Below are positions 22,401 to 31,989 of a DNA stretch of 64,000 bases, one piece after another. The notes below the pieces were generated by a model that was not told the DNA's origin, made no database searches, and was given only the letters and a program-made list of their open reading frames with translations. Every line of letters starts with the position of its first letter. Positions within the stretch are counted from its first letter, which is position 1. The DNA lies in contig NC_135177.1 in NCBI RefSeq assembly GCF_041146795.1, positions 2,337,560-2,401,559 of the forward strand. The letters are read 5' to 3'. The position numbers and the translations under genes were made by a program. This stretch comes from Maylandia zebra (Eukaryota > Chordata > Actinopteri > Cichliformes > Cichlidae).

Positions 22401-25400
22401 CATCAGTTTTCATGACTTGGTCAAAGGCTGAGTATAGGCTGTTATTATGACACTGCTGCGGTGGTGGAAAACCTATTGGAACCAACATGATCTCCTGTGA
22501 AGGCCCTGCTACGTCCCCCAGAATCAGTGTCCGATGGCCCCACACCATAGCTGAGTGCAGCAGAGACACCGCATGCCTCTACCAGCTGTGAATGCACCAC
22601 TGCGCACTGCCCCATTAACTTACTGAACCCGGGCCAGCCGTTCCATAGCAGGAGATGCTGAGACACAACAGAAGAAAACAGATTATTGGAGAAGAATGGC
22701 GGTGCTGGGACTCTTGGGGCCAAGCTCCTGCCACTGGCTAAACAGTCATGGCAACCTCAAGGCTTGCCTGCCAGTGACTGCAGACCCACTTCGTTGTTGC
22801 CAGGAGCTCCTCCACGAATCGTTCTGGGAACACCGTGTCCAGCAGCTGAGCCGCTCCTGGTACAGGGCCAGGCTGCAGCCACCTGACCAGGATGTGTCCT
22901 TCAATGCACATATTAAACAAATATGTAAGACTGCGTTCTTCCATTTGTGCAACATCTCTAAAGTTAGAAATATCCTGTCTCACAGTGATGCTTAAAATTT
23001 AGATCATGCATGTTTTACTTCCAGGCGGACGACTGTAATTCATTATTATCAGGAAGTCCAAAAAACTCCCTGAAAAGCCTTCAGCTAATCCAAAATGCTG
23101 CAGCAAGAGTCCTGACAGGGACTAGAAAGAGAGAGCAGATTTCTCCTGTTTTGGCTTCCTGTTAAATCCAGAATTCTGAAAAAAATAATTCTGATTAAAA
23201 AAAGTCAGAATTCTGACTTTTTTTTATCAGAATTCTTGAAAAGAAGTGAAAAAAGGACGTGTCCCCTTTTTCCCCCCAGTGGCCCTAATCCTCTTTGTGA
23301 CTGGTGTTGTAATTTGGTGCACCAGTGACTGAGCTTTTCTTGCAGGTTTGGTGTGTGTGTTTTGTCTGCTGCTGGGCCTGGGCTTCACCACCACCTCAGG
23401 GAATTACTGGTTTACCATATTCAACGACTACGCAGCCACTTTCTCTTTGCTGTTCATTGTCCTCATTGAGGTCATAGCTGTTAGTTACATCTATGGAATT
23501 AAGAGGTATGTGCTGTCATTGTGATTGTTTCCACATTTGTTACTGTAGATTAAAACCTTTTTGTTCTGGCTATAAATAATGTACTACTATTCTACTGCTG
23601 TAAAATTCAATAATCGATACGAGCATGTTTTCTACTCTCTTTAGGTTTGAAAAAGACATAGAAGACATGCTTGGTCATCGTCCCAACTGGTACTGGAAAA
23701 TCATGTGGGCAGTAACCAGTCCCTTGCTCCTTATTGGCCTCTTTATATTTTACATCATTAACTACATCCAAGGAGGGACACCTACTTACCAAGCATGGAA
23801 TAAAGAGCTGGTGAGTTCTGCTTTCAATATTCCCGACGTGTAGACATTTTTACTTTCTCCTCAACAGACAGTATGGATTATCATTATTGAAGGTTTGGGT
23901 TAGGTCATGTTTAACAAAGTCTCCTGTGATACCGTGCACTCCAAAAAGGAAATGAGCGGAAAAGTCTGGTGGAAAATGGCAAAAAAGATGGCATAGTGCA
24001 CTATTAAATAGGATCGTTTAGATTTAAATGATGCTGTGAATCGACGACTTCCAAATAGCTCAACAAATCAAGAAGCAAAAGTAAAGGAAATGTTTTTTTC
24101 ATTAGCTCATCCAGCCAAAGGACCAAAGTCCGTCTGCCATCCAACAAGAATCTGTACTCCTCCTACAGTATTGATCTGAAGTTTTAAATTGCACATAATT
24201 ATCATGTAAGGTTTTTTTTACCCAAACTGTGCTCAAGACCAAGATTTGTTGTTTCATGAGCAAGAATGAATCGCTTTCAGGAGCTCCATGAATTCCAGTG
24301 TGAAGTATTCCACAGTGAACTGTTTGTGCGATTATAACACAGTGGAAGCGACTGGGAATGGGAGCAGCTTCACCACCAAGTGGCCACATAAAATCACAAA
24401 GCGGATGCTGAGGTGCAAAGGCTGCCATCTTTCTGCAAAGTCAATCTCTACAGACCTCCAGATATCCCATAACCTTCAGACTAACTCAAGAACATTGCAC
24501 AGAGATTAATGGAACGAGTTTCCATTTGGGCGATCGTGGCTCAAGAGTTGGGTGTTCGTCTTGTAACTGGAAGGTCGCCGGTTCGAGCCCCGGCTCGGAC
24601 AGTCTCGGTCGTTGTGTCCTTGGGCAAGACACTTCACCTACCGCCTACTGGTGATGGCCAGAGGGGCCGATGGCGCGATATGGCAGCCTCGCTTCTGTCA
24701 GTCTGCCCCAGGGCAGCTGTGGCTACACCTGTAGCTGCCTCCACCGGTGTGTGAATGCGAGAGTGAATGAATAGTGGAATTGTAAAGCGCTTTGAGGGTC
24801 TCGAAAAGCGCCATATAAATGCAATCCATTATTATTATTTCCACGGCCGAGCAGCTGCATCCAAGCGCAGTGCAAAGTGTCTGAAGCAGTGATCTCAAAG
24901 CTTGCTGAATGTCTGGCAATCCAATGGACCAGTCTGTTTTGGTGGTTGCTAGGAGAAAGGTACTGTGTAACGTTTGGGTGGGGCACTTTATGGTGTGGGG
25001 TTGTTTCCCAGGAGCTGGGCTCAGCCCCTTAGTTCCTGCAAAATACCATTAATGCTTCAGCATACCAAGACAGTTTGGACAATTTTATGATCCCAACTTT
25101 GTGGCAACAGTTTGGGGATGTTCAATGAAGAACAAGTATCTGTCATTTCATTTATTTACTTATAAAGCACATTTAATAACAAAAAAAGAGTTGACCAAAG
25201 TGCTGTACAACGTAATAATTAAACAATAACATTAACATCATCAAACAGGTAGGAAGATTTGAATAAAAAATTGGTAACTCTCATGCAGTATAGCAGTGGT
25301 TCCCAAACTTCTTTTTGTTAGGCCGTCCTTTGTTTTTCAAGAAAATCTTCAGGCTCTAGAGGGCGTGTAAAGCTGCAAAAGGTCAGACTAATAGTTTGTT

Positions 25401-26794
25401 GCTTGGCCATTTAGCACTTTATAAGTCAAAAGATTTTAAAATTTAATTCTAAAACGCACCGATGAAGAGAGGCGAGCGCCGCGGTGATATGTTGTCTCCT
25501 TACACGGGTCAAGAGGCCGGCTGCAGCGTTGTGTACGAGTAGAAGCCGTGCCAGACTGGACTGACACCAGCGTATAGCTAATTAATCTGGGGCATAAAAG
25601 TTACAGCTTGGTCCAAAAATAATTACTTCAGTTTTGTCTCATTAAAAGTACAAAAATTTGAGACCATCCAGGTTTTACCTTTGTCAAGGCATTTGAATAA
25701 AGATTCCATGGGAGTGGTGTTTCTATTATCCGAAGATAAATCTGGATGTCGTAAGAGTGAACGCAGATATTATGCTTCCTAAAAATTAGGCCTGGGGGAG
25801 CATATAGATTGAAAAGGGAATTGGGCCTAATATGGAACCCTGCGGGACACCACAAGTAAATGGAGCTGTGGAGGACGTAAAATCATCAAAGTCCTCTCGG
25901 AGAGGTAGGACCGAAACCATTCCAAAGGGATACCTTTGATATCACATTGCTCCAATCGCAAGATCAGATTACTGTGGTCAACGGTATCAAAGGCTGCAGT
26001 TAAATCTAGAAGCAGGAGCACAGCTGAGCCACCTGAGTCGGTGATTAATAAAATGTTATTAACAATAACAGACTGAAGCAAATCTATCATTCAAGAGTTT
26101 GAATTCCACCAAAATCCTAATCAACCATTCTTGGAAGCACGGGGATATTTTGATATAGGGAAGGAAGTTTGATGCCATCCATGTACACAGAGATCAAACT
26201 GAAAATTAGCAGTCAAAAAAGTATAATTAAATGAATCAGAAACAGGAAGAACACCCTTCTGACACAATGTTAGTGATGACATTGGATACTACTTTGGCAG
26301 AGTTGGCTGGAGTGTAAATGAGTAATCCAGTGTAACAGCAAATTTATTTTTAAACTGCACTGTCATGTTATCTTATTTTATTCTACAATTTTATTTATAA
26401 CGTGTTGTGATTTGGATGGACACGTGATATTATTGTACAAGCAGAATCCACACTCGTCAAACTGAACATCAGTGATGACATTTTTATTCAGCCATACCTT
26501 TCACATAGTTATGAGTCCTTACCAAGATTAGGATCTGGATGTTTGCAGCTGTACCACTCTACAGACTGTAGCGTTGATAGCAAAAGTTTCTGCTAATGGT
26601 GAACTGTATGTGTGGCTTCCCAGGGTGAATCAGCAGTGACGGAGTACCCCGTCTTTGGTCAGGTCTTCATCGTGCTGCTGCTGGTGTCGTCAGTCAGCTG
26701 TGTGCCCCTCACAGCTCTGTATGCCTTCTGCAGGAAGAGGAAAGATCGAGCCTATGAAAAGCGTCCATCTGCTGTGAGCACAGTGTCAGTGTAG
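10404..26794 (+). CDS. slc6a20: Sodium-dependent imino-acid transporter SLC6A20 (SIT1/XT3 type), 11 coding exons
   Basis: Exons: 10404-10527, 11892-12032, 12455-12546, 12659-12886, 14348-14458, 14559-14800, 17433-17601, 21019-21220, 23346-23505, 23645-23810, 26624-26794. All introns are GT-AG, phases agree throughout, and they join to 601 codons plus stop, close to the ~592 residues of mammalian SLC6A20. The protein has the SLC6 fold: TM1 with [13 protein letters not shown] (residues 25-37, sodium/substrate site) and the unwound TM6 SLGLGFGSL (252-260). Extracellular loop 2 has paired cysteines C127/C140 and sequons N132-R-T and N156-I-S. Family knowledge: Na+/Cl--coupled uptake of proline and related imino acids at the plasma membrane, typically of absorptive epithelia. 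Residue pattern across every exon fits SLC6A20 better than SLC6A18/19. Start choice: first ATG after the TATA box, six residues before the conserved PNWDSPMQF. The C-terminus is a short basic tail. Fish can carry paralogues, so an a/b suffix is not assigned. Confidence 0.95.
11640..11746. mobile_element. Possible piggyBac-like terminal fragment
   Basis: GGGGTCATTTTTGACCCC is palindromic, and about 50 bases further on the sequence ends in CAAGGGTTAA. Read on the other strand this gives TTAA followed by CCCTTGGATGCA, the layout of a piggyBac-like end with its TTAA target. The partner end was not found in intron 1. Confidence 0.4.
12308..12385 (-). mobile_element. L2-like LINE 3' tail fragment
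   Basis: The minus strand shows AGCACCTCGAGG, then TTGGCGCTATATAAATAAAA, the terminal part of the L2-like family present elsewhere in the window. It lies in slc6a20 intron 2. Confidence 0.8.
13013..13880 (-). mobile_element. LINE reverse-transcriptase fragment, antisense in slc6a20 intron 4
   Basis: On the minus strand the order is YRPISNLP (13833-13856), [20 protein letters not shown], then a gap, then [20 protein letters not shown] and the catalytic [10 protein letters not shown] (near 13500-13530). After that comes [16 protein letters not shown] and a 3' tail ending near 13013 (TATATAAGAACTGG). These are reverse-transcriptase blocks of an L2-like LINE. The motif-A region (AFDTVDH in relatives) is missing, and frames are broken at several points. 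Confidence 0.85.
15606..15620. repeat. poly-A tract
   Basis: A run of 15 A residues in intron 6 with no clear retroelement body before it. Confidence 0.8.
15848..16081 (-). pseudogene. THAP-domain N-terminal fragment
   Basis: The minus-strand frame starts [20 protein letters not shown] and continues [15 protein letters not shown]11 and C16 fit the first pair of the THAP C2CH zinc module, and LHxLP and the tryptophan follow at the right spacing. The closing C-x2-H is missing, as the frame drifts to unrelated residues after about position 50. It is therefore a broken copy, probably from a THAP-bearing DNA transposon (P- or Kolobok-type) or a retrocopy of a THAP gene. It lies in slc6a20 intron 6 and is antisense to it. 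Confidence 0.7.
17742..17978. mobile_element. Tc1-like terminal fragment
   Basis: TACAGTCAGGTCCATACGTT, then TGGACCATGACACAATTT, resembles the end of a fish Tc1-like transposon, including the leading TA. The fragment is interrupted at 17979 by another TA-flanked element. No transposase frame remains. Confidence 0.55.
17981..18728. mobile_element. TA-flanked TIR element (748 bp), non-autonomous
   Basis: Left end CCGTATTTTCCGCACTATAA and right end (reverse complement) CCGTATTTTTCAACCATAA continue into a shared AAGGTGCAC. They form imperfect terminal inverted repeats. Both ends are flanked by TA (17979-17980, 18729-18730), the target of Tc1/mariner/pogo-type transposases. No transposase frame is present. 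It lies in slc6a20 intron 7. Confidence 0.7.
19190..19645. repeat. Degenerate GACA-rich tract
   Basis: The + strand is dominated by AGACA, GACAGA and GAGACA words over more than 400 bases, with few pyrimidine runs. It explains the long open frames on the minus strand, which are Ser/Cys/Leu/Val-rich translations of TGTCTC repeats and not genes. It looks like a decayed minisatellite or a transposon-internal repeat. Confidence 0.6.
21590..21810. repeat. Dispersed repeat shared with 2200-2350 in inverse orientation
   Basis: The minus strand contains TCAGCTGTGTTCCCTCCTGT, which matches the + strand near 2257-2277 with one difference, and similarity continues weakly. The element family was not identified. 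It lies in slc6a20 intron 8. Confidence 0.5.
21946..22213 (+). mobile_element. tRNA-derived SINE, copy 1
   Basis: The head GGGCGACCGTGGCTCAGGGG resembles an A box, and GTCGCCAGTTCGATCAC is a degenerate B box. Next come the body words TGTGTCCTTGGGCAAGACAC and GGCGCGATATGGCAGCCTCG, and an ATT-rich tail. It is the same family as 24525-24837 and 61910-62220. As a SINE head, this is not a tRNA gene. Confidence 0.85.
22225..22875 (-). mobile_element. Gypsy-type retrotransposon relic (gag-like and integrase-proximal pieces)
   Basis: On the minus strand 22870-22740 encodes a piece like a Gypsy/SCAN-type capsid segment ([14 protein letters not shown], then a W and H at usual spacing, then LEVAMTV). 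Nearer 22400-22260 comes [16 protein letters not shown], similar to the start of a Gypsy integrase region. The pol domains that should lie between are absent, so this is an internally deleted relic. It sits in slc6a20 intron 8. The assignment rests on short motifs. Confidence 0.55.
22880..23178 (+). mobile_element. LINE reverse-transcriptase C-terminal fragment
   Basis: The + strand encodes [18 protein letters not shown], then (with a frame change near 22995) a DCN-LLSG stretch, [19 protein letters not shown] and ISPVLA. This is the thumb/C-terminal part of an L2-like LINE protein. Compare the antisense copy at 13075-13430, which carries the same [11 protein letters not shown] block. Confidence 0.85.
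23187..23234. repeat. Near-perfect 24-bp inverted repeat
   Basis: Two 24-base arms (23187-23210 and 23211-23234) are complementary with one mismatch and no loop, centred on GTCAGAATTCTGAC. It lies 110 bases before exon 9 of slc6a20. It is probably a palindromic miniature element or the remnant of one. Confidence 0.85.
24255..25135 (+). mobile_element. Tc1-like transposase relic interrupted by a SINE
   Basis: Two parts of one decayed Tc1-like transposase gene flank a SINE. The left part (to about 24524) has GACTGGGAATGGGAGCAGC and CAATCTCTACAGACCTCCAG. The right part (from 24838) has CGGCCGAGCAGCTGCATCCA, GGTTGCTAGGAGAAAGGTAC and ATGGTGTGGGGTTGTTTCCC. Numerous indels destroy the frame and the DDE residues are not all readable. 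It lies in slc6a20 intron 10. Confidence 0.8.
24525..24837 (+). mobile_element. tRNA-derived SINE, copy 2, with target duplication
   Basis: This SINE has a clear A-box region (GTGGCTCAAGAGTTGG) and a good B box (GGTTCGAGCCC), then the body TGTCCTTGGGCAAGACAC and a (ATT)n tail. The hexamer TTTCCA occurs on both sides (24519-24524 and 24838-24843) at the point where the Tc1-like relic is broken. That supports insertion by target-primed reverse transcription. Confidence 0.85.
25145..26095 (-). mobile_element. L2-like LINE fragment with reverse-transcriptase motifs
   Basis: The minus strand encodes [20 protein letters not shown] (motif A, 26030-25970), then [10 protein letters not shown]. After a short gap it has [19 protein letters not shown] (motif B region, near 25850). 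It ends in a tail with GCTTTATAAGTAAATAAATG near 25145. The YADD equivalent is degraded (HSYDIQIYL) and stops interrupt the frame. It is truncated at the 5' side. It lies in slc6a20 intron 10, antisense to the gene. Confidence 0.85.
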
Positions 26795-28060
26795 GGACCA
26801 AACCTGTCCTGCTTCCTGGACCTCTCCATATCTGCACTTCAGCTGAGCAGCAGGAGTACAGTATTTCCTACCTAATCCAGAGTGTGTGGTGTTTGATTTG
26901 AGTTTCACCTTAGCGACGGCCCTTTTGGACTGTTTGTCTGCAAAAACGACGTCGTTCCAGTGTTGCCGTAGTAACAGCTTAGGCGACATCAGACACAGGC
27001 CTTCTTTGTTCAGAATACGCTCCATATTTCCTTTGAATCTGTTGTATTATTTGTCTCAGTTTAAAGTCAGACGTCTGTCAGTACATTCAGAAGAATATCC
27101 TCTAAATCTCAGCTGTGGAACATTATTGCTCACAGATGTAGTTTGTCTGACTGTCAGATGTTTAAATATAGTTGTAATTTGGTCATTTGCTTGTTGTTAT
27201 TTTTCTAAATAGTAGTACAGTATTATGAATGTATGTACATAAGCTACTGTGAGTTTTAAATGTATTGTTTTAATCATTTTTTCCCATCTTACACACTGTA
27301 AACATGTTTTAAAGCAGTAGTGCACAGAAGTGAGCACTAAAATATCGTAGGCATCAAAAAAGGAAGTCCTGTCCTATCACACTATAACATCGCACTATAG
27401 TGGACTTTTTAAATTATTTGGACTCGCCTGTTTCTGTCTAATAAGAATAGTGATTGGTTAAATTCTCACACACATGCTAGATTAGAGCCTGTGACAACAA
27501 TCTCATTACAGAGGTCCTACTTTCTGTTTTGAAGTATCTTTGAGCAAAGTGGTGTTTTTGCATCACTACCAAAAATGACACTTGATTCAAGACTCGAGCT
27601 GGACCTGTTGGACTGCACAACAGAAAGCCGAGACGTATCAAACCACATCGGCTGATTTCCTTTCTTTCTTTCTTTAAGGTAAATATGATGGACATATCAG
27701 TCATTGGGTTTTCCTGTCGTCGAATTAGAGCTGGCACTGAATTATGTGTGTACGAATTATCTGCTTTCTACAGGATTTTTGATAACTAGTTTTTTATTCA
27801 TTTTAAAAGGGCTGGCAGCTCATTGTGAACCAAAATACCTGTATGAGTCAACAGTGCTGTGCCAAAACACAATTGTAATAAAAAAAAAAATTTCTTTGTA
27901 CATTCCCAAATATGTCAAATGTGTATATACTGTTGGATATGTGTCATCGAATGACCGAATAATTGGACTAATCAAAAGTGTGATTTTTGCTTTTTGTGCC
28001 AGTGAGTAAATAAATGATGAACTGTTAGTTTTCTTGGACATAAAGCGTCTTGTAAGTCAC
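26795..28060 (+). other. slc6a20: Probable slc6a20 3' UTR
   Basis: No repeats were recognised between the slc6a20 stop and the AATAAA at 28009, and the sequence becomes A+T-rich as 3' UTRs do. The 3' end is inferred from the signal only. Confidence 0.45.
28009..28014 (+). terminator. slc6a20: Candidate polyadenylation signal of slc6a20
   Basis: AATAAA is followed about 30-60 bases later by T/G-rich sequence (TCTTGTAAGTCACTATGTTGTC). An upstream AATAAA-like string at 27878 within a poly-A run is a weaker candidate. Confidence 0.4.
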
Positions 28061-28439
28061 TATGTTGTCTTTCAGCTTCATCTGAAATTTATTTGGGGGG
28101 TTTTGATTAAAGAAGTAAGACATTTATGTGCGTGTGTGTCTTTTAGAAGACAGACGTCTCTTTTTTCTTGATGGATTCTGTCCCAGTACATCTGTTAATA
28201 CCGAGTTTGAAACTGCTTCTTATATAAAGCCAGTTGACCTTTAACCATTACAAACATCAATGGAGTGATGTTTGTAATCATTTGGACTCAGATGTTGCAT
28301 ACTGCCACCTGCAGGTATTCATAACTGACTGTAGGAGTCAAATGTAAACTCCACAATAAGCTCCTGACCTTACATGAAAATGTCTTGTCTGTTCCTGTGT
28401 CTTGTTTTTATGAACCTTGTTGCATCTAAATGTTCATGC

Positions 28440-29660
28440 ATATTTCATATGAGATGATGATGAGATAGCCTTTATGTGTCAGTTGCAGGTCTTTTACCCA
28501 CAACCGAGATGACAGACCTTGCCGACCGTACATACAATACACAAACATCACATTGGGGAGACAGGTCAGGCTAGGTAGCGAGGAAAAAAACATCGAAATG
28601 TGTAACACAGAAGGATAATACAGGAATGCACAGATATCAACACACCATAGCACAATAAACACAGACAGCAACATGGGAAAGAGTTCCAGTGTGTACATCT
28701 GATCTGGGACCGCTGCAATCTTCGACTGCGCCTCCAGCCAACCCGATGTCCACATCAGAGGGGAGGTAAGCGTTGGAGGTGGCGTTGGATCCGGGGTAGG
28801 GAGGGTGATGCGTCAGTGAGTGCTTATCAGTATCAGTATATGTCTGTGTGTGCGTGTCCATAGTTCAGCTGAGACAGTGTCCTTCGCCCTGCCAGGCTAA
28901 GTAAACAGTCTTCCAGCCAACCCAGCCAACCTTGTAGGGAATGGGAAGAACAGACTAAACACAGTCGTTATCAGGGAGCTTTTGTTCGGCTCCAGCCTTG
29001 AGCCCACAGCTGGCTCCGAAGGGGTAGCTGGATTATGATGGTGATTTTTCTTTTGCGACAACTCGTGAGAATTTCAAAGCTGTTCTTTAACACTCCGACA
29101 CTGGTCTCTCAATCTCCCGTTGGAGAGCCGCGAGCTTCCCCATGATGGTATCAAACTTGCTGGTGTTTTCATTCTTGTGCTCAGAGAGCTGATTACTCAC
29201 GACTGCAGTGAGCTGCTCCACGATGTGATCCAACGTCCGCTCAGAGATGTTGTTCTGAGTGGACTTTTCCTTGATGTATCCCAATATACGCTCAGATGTC
29301 TTATTCTGAGTATTCACGGCAGCTGTAAGCGTCTCCAAGCTCTTAACCATGCTGCTCTCAATGAGCCCGTTCTGAGAAGTCGCGCCTCGTCCCACCGTTT
29401 CAATCCCAGCGGGCAGCTTTGTGGGGGTTTGAACAGCCGGTTCAGCTATCTTAATCCTCCCATAAGCCAGAGCCAAGCCAGCTCCGATCAGCAAGAACCC
29501 TGTTATCATGGTTCCGAATAGGTAGATATCTTCAGCGTCCTCGATCGACAGTCCCGCCAGGCACACGATCCTCCATGTCTGCCACCCGTCCATCGTGTAT
29601 CCAGCAGGGAAAGTCCCTCCAGACTTCTCGTTGAGAAAAGGGAGTCAATAGCATTCAGAG
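28440..29660 (-). mobile_element. Putative retroelement-like unit carrying an unrecognised ORF
   Basis: Read on the minus strand, an ORF (29644-29087) is followed by about 600 non-coding bases that end in AAAGGCTATCTCATCATCATC near 28445. A short trinucleotide repeat at the end of a transcription unit is how several fish LINEs and SINEs terminate. This suggests a retroelement or a retrocopied transcript, but no reverse transcriptase, LTR or target duplication was found. The borders are approximate. Confidence 0.35.
29087..29644 (-). CDS. Unrecognised ORF: membrane segment plus coiled-coil repeats
   Basis: I do not recognise this protein. From its first ATG (29593) it has 168 codons. The frame is open for 17 more codons upstream to a stop at 29645-29647 and includes NEKSGGTFPAGYT, so an upstream exon is possible. 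Visible features: a hydrophobic segment FGTMITGFLLIGAGLALAY at about residues 26-44, then R-K and a short linker rich in P, T and G. A long polar region (about 75-165) follows with heptad-like spacing and two similar units, NTQNKTSERILGYI and STQNNISERTLDHI. The likely topology is one membrane anchor with a coiled-coil tail. It has no internal stop, unlike the repeat relics around it. It could be a lineage-specific gene, an accessory ORF of a mobile element, or the 3' exon of a larger gene. Confidence 0.4.
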   Translation of the reverse strand, partial: LPFLNEKSGGTFPAGYTMDGWQTWRIVCLAGLSIEDAEDIYLFGTMITGFLLIGAGLALAYGRIKIAEPAVQTPTKLPAGIETVGRGATSQNGLIESSMVKSLETLTAAVNTQNKTSERILGYIKEKSTQNNISERTLDHIVEQLTAVVSNQLSEHKNENTSKFDTIMGKLAALQREIERPVSEC

Positions 29661-29769
29661 ACCAGTTGATCAAATCCATAATTCTCTTTAGGTTTTAGAA
29701 ACAGACTGTGAGAGACTGTTCCATCCTTGTTATGGAATACATTTTTATGAACTTCAGTTACAGGACAGG

Positions 29770-29962
29770 TGGTTTCATCGGTCAGGGAGGCGCTAACCTG
29801 TCACAGTTAAAAGGGAGTTTTTCCTTCTCACTATAAGTGTTTGCTCTTGTGCGGTCGTCTGATTGTTGGAGTGTTCTTTGTAGGATCTTTCACTTATAAT
29901 GTAAAGTGCCTTCAGACAACTGTTGTACTGATTTTGCTCGATATAAATAAAACTGCAAGGGT
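29770..29962 (+). mobile_element. Diverged L2-like LINE 3' tail
   Basis: AAAAGGGAGTTTTTCCTTCT, TTGTTGGAGTG and ATATAAATAAAACTG follow the order of the L2-like tail seen at 32000-32228, with more substitutions. Confidence 0.75.
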
Positions 29963-30027
29963 TTAGAAATATGCTGAAAACTAAATATCAGCAGGTCTAT
30001 GACACGATGCTGACATTCGAAACATGG

Positions 30028-30210
30028 GGTAGCCGTGGCTCATAAGGTGGGTTGGAAAGTTGGTGGTTTGCTCCTCGCTTGAACGTGCAGACTGGAATAG
30101 CTATCCATGGGCAAGATACTAAAGCCTGAGCTGACGCACAGTGAATTGTGTGAATGTGAAACAAGGTGCATATACAGAAAAAAGCACTTTGAATGACTCT
30201 TATAGAAAAA
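30028..30210 (+). mobile_element. Degenerate tRNA-derived SINE
   Basis: GGGTAGCCGTGGCTCATAAGG (A-box region) is followed by a weak B-box-like segment and GGGCAAGATACTAAAGCCTG. The ending AAAGCACTTTGAATGA is also typical of this SINE type. It resembles the copy at 38555-38715 more than the one at 24525. Confidence 0.65.
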
Positions 30211-31039
30211 GCATCGCCAGCTACAATCCAACCGGTCAGTTTTACATGAGTCCTCGTGATGTTGTTTGTCAAAGGATTTTTGTATTTTCCTTTCTTCTGA
30301 TGATCATGATGCACCATGATAGTATCATTGTGCAGAGTCACACTGCGTGGGGATGTAAAAAATGTCAGCTGTAAAAGTGTGATCTGGCTCACTGAATCCC
30401 AATACCTGAAAACCGATTACACATTGATGGACACATTTATTTATTAATGTACTGTTTTTGGTGTACTGAAACTATTTAGCAGCTACCATACTTTATACAC
30501 ACGATACCTGAAAGCCTGTTTCTCTAAAGTGAAAAAATAAAATGTCCATACCCATACAAAGACAGTGGGAAGCTGTATTTTATTCTTGGTGTTTTGCAGG
30601 TTTGACCTGTGGGGGGTCGCCCAGCATGTTTCTCTTCTTGAACATTCAGGTTAATCTGATTTGGTATTTTAAGCTTCCCTGTTTCGTCATCAACTGATCC
30701 TCGTCACAGCAAATTAGTCCTTGAGTACACCGAGGTAATTGTTGTTATGAAATGACACTGTATACAGAAACCTAAATCTAATTCAATGTAAACAGTATAG
30801 TATTACTGTTACTCCTAAAATCCTTTTGTTGAACAAGAGTGAAATCTTTGATTAATTACTGCCACGATTAGTCGATGACTAATTTAATAGTCGACGTGTT
30901 GTTTGAAGCTTTGTAAGACCCCAAAAGACGCAGTAGTAGGATTTAAGAGTGTAATAACGGACCGAGACAGAAGCACTGCATGTACAAGGATGCCAGCTGC
31001 CGTTAAACCCCGAAGAAGAAGCAGCTGTGTCCGGTGTCG

Positions 31040-31610
31040 TAGCTGTGTCCAAATTCAGGAACCGCGCATCCCAGCTCAGTTTACAACAAGTTAGTAAGTT
31101 TTAATATTACTCTTATTATTCTTTCTGGGTCACAAAATAAACGTTTAACATATTATCAGGTGAGAATGTAGCTGTGTAAACCTCAAATATCTGCTCAGTT
31201 TATCAAGACACCACATATTTTCAAAAGCGCTCCGACGTTTTCAGAGACGTCTGTTACCCACTAGCTCGATAGCGAGCCGGGGGCTAGGCTCACTAGAGCC
31301 GTGAGAACACCGGACTCCCGGCAAATCGTTTTCAAACCCACCGCCGTCTTTCCTACTCAGGTTAAACATGATATATAAGTCACTTAGATAACTTAAAATG
31401 TTATTGTTTGGCTTTTTTTTTGTATTTTATTTGTTCCTGAGTAAATCTCTTTGGCTGAGATTAAAGTTATAGTTTTTACACAGCTGAATAAACATCAAGC
31501 AGACAGCTGATCATCAGAAGTGTGAGATGCTCAGAATTTACTCCAGTGTCCTGTTATATTTTAGATAGAAAGGAGCAGACGGCTGAGTTTATTAAACAGT
31601 TCCTATAATA
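31040..31610. mobile_element. Second copy of the hAT-like element, internal part
   Basis: Homologous to 3127-3835 (shared CTTTCTGGGTCACAAAATA, GAATGTAGCTGTGTAAAC, GTCCTGTTATATTTTAGATA). It starts with GTGTCCAAATTCAGG, like the TIR start of the complete copy. The right TIR is absent. The LINE-tail insertion of the other copy is missing here. Confidence 0.8.
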
Positions 31611-31989
31611 AACACCTTTATTTAGAAACATCTTTGTGCATCAAATGCTATAAAATCAAAGTTCAAAGTACTTCAGTCATTACGCTGATATATGACAGTA
31701 ATTAAGATCACATCTAATCACATCCTGAAATAGTCTTCAGCAGTAAACACGAGTCGCTGCGAGGAGGAAACAGATATTTTGCAGCATTCAAGGAGGTGAA
31801 GAAATATATAAAAATATTATGCTCTCACACACATTCTTAGTCAGCCAGACTCATCACAGAGACAAAAGCCTTCAGCTCAGACTGTCTGGACTGGAGCTGA
31901 CAGTAACTGATGGTAGTGTAAGCTGAATTAAGGCACAGGTGTCTTCAGAGTAGATTTCCCCCAGCAGGTGCACGGGTTTTGCATGTCCT

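Noticed and set aside
24530..24620. tRNA gene
   Set aside because: A- and B-box-like words are present, but they continue into a SINE body and tail; the same holds for 21946 and 61910.
29120..29521. 133-codon + strand open frame
   Set aside because: It is antisense to the longer, more protein-like minus-strand frame with the membrane and coiled-coil pattern.
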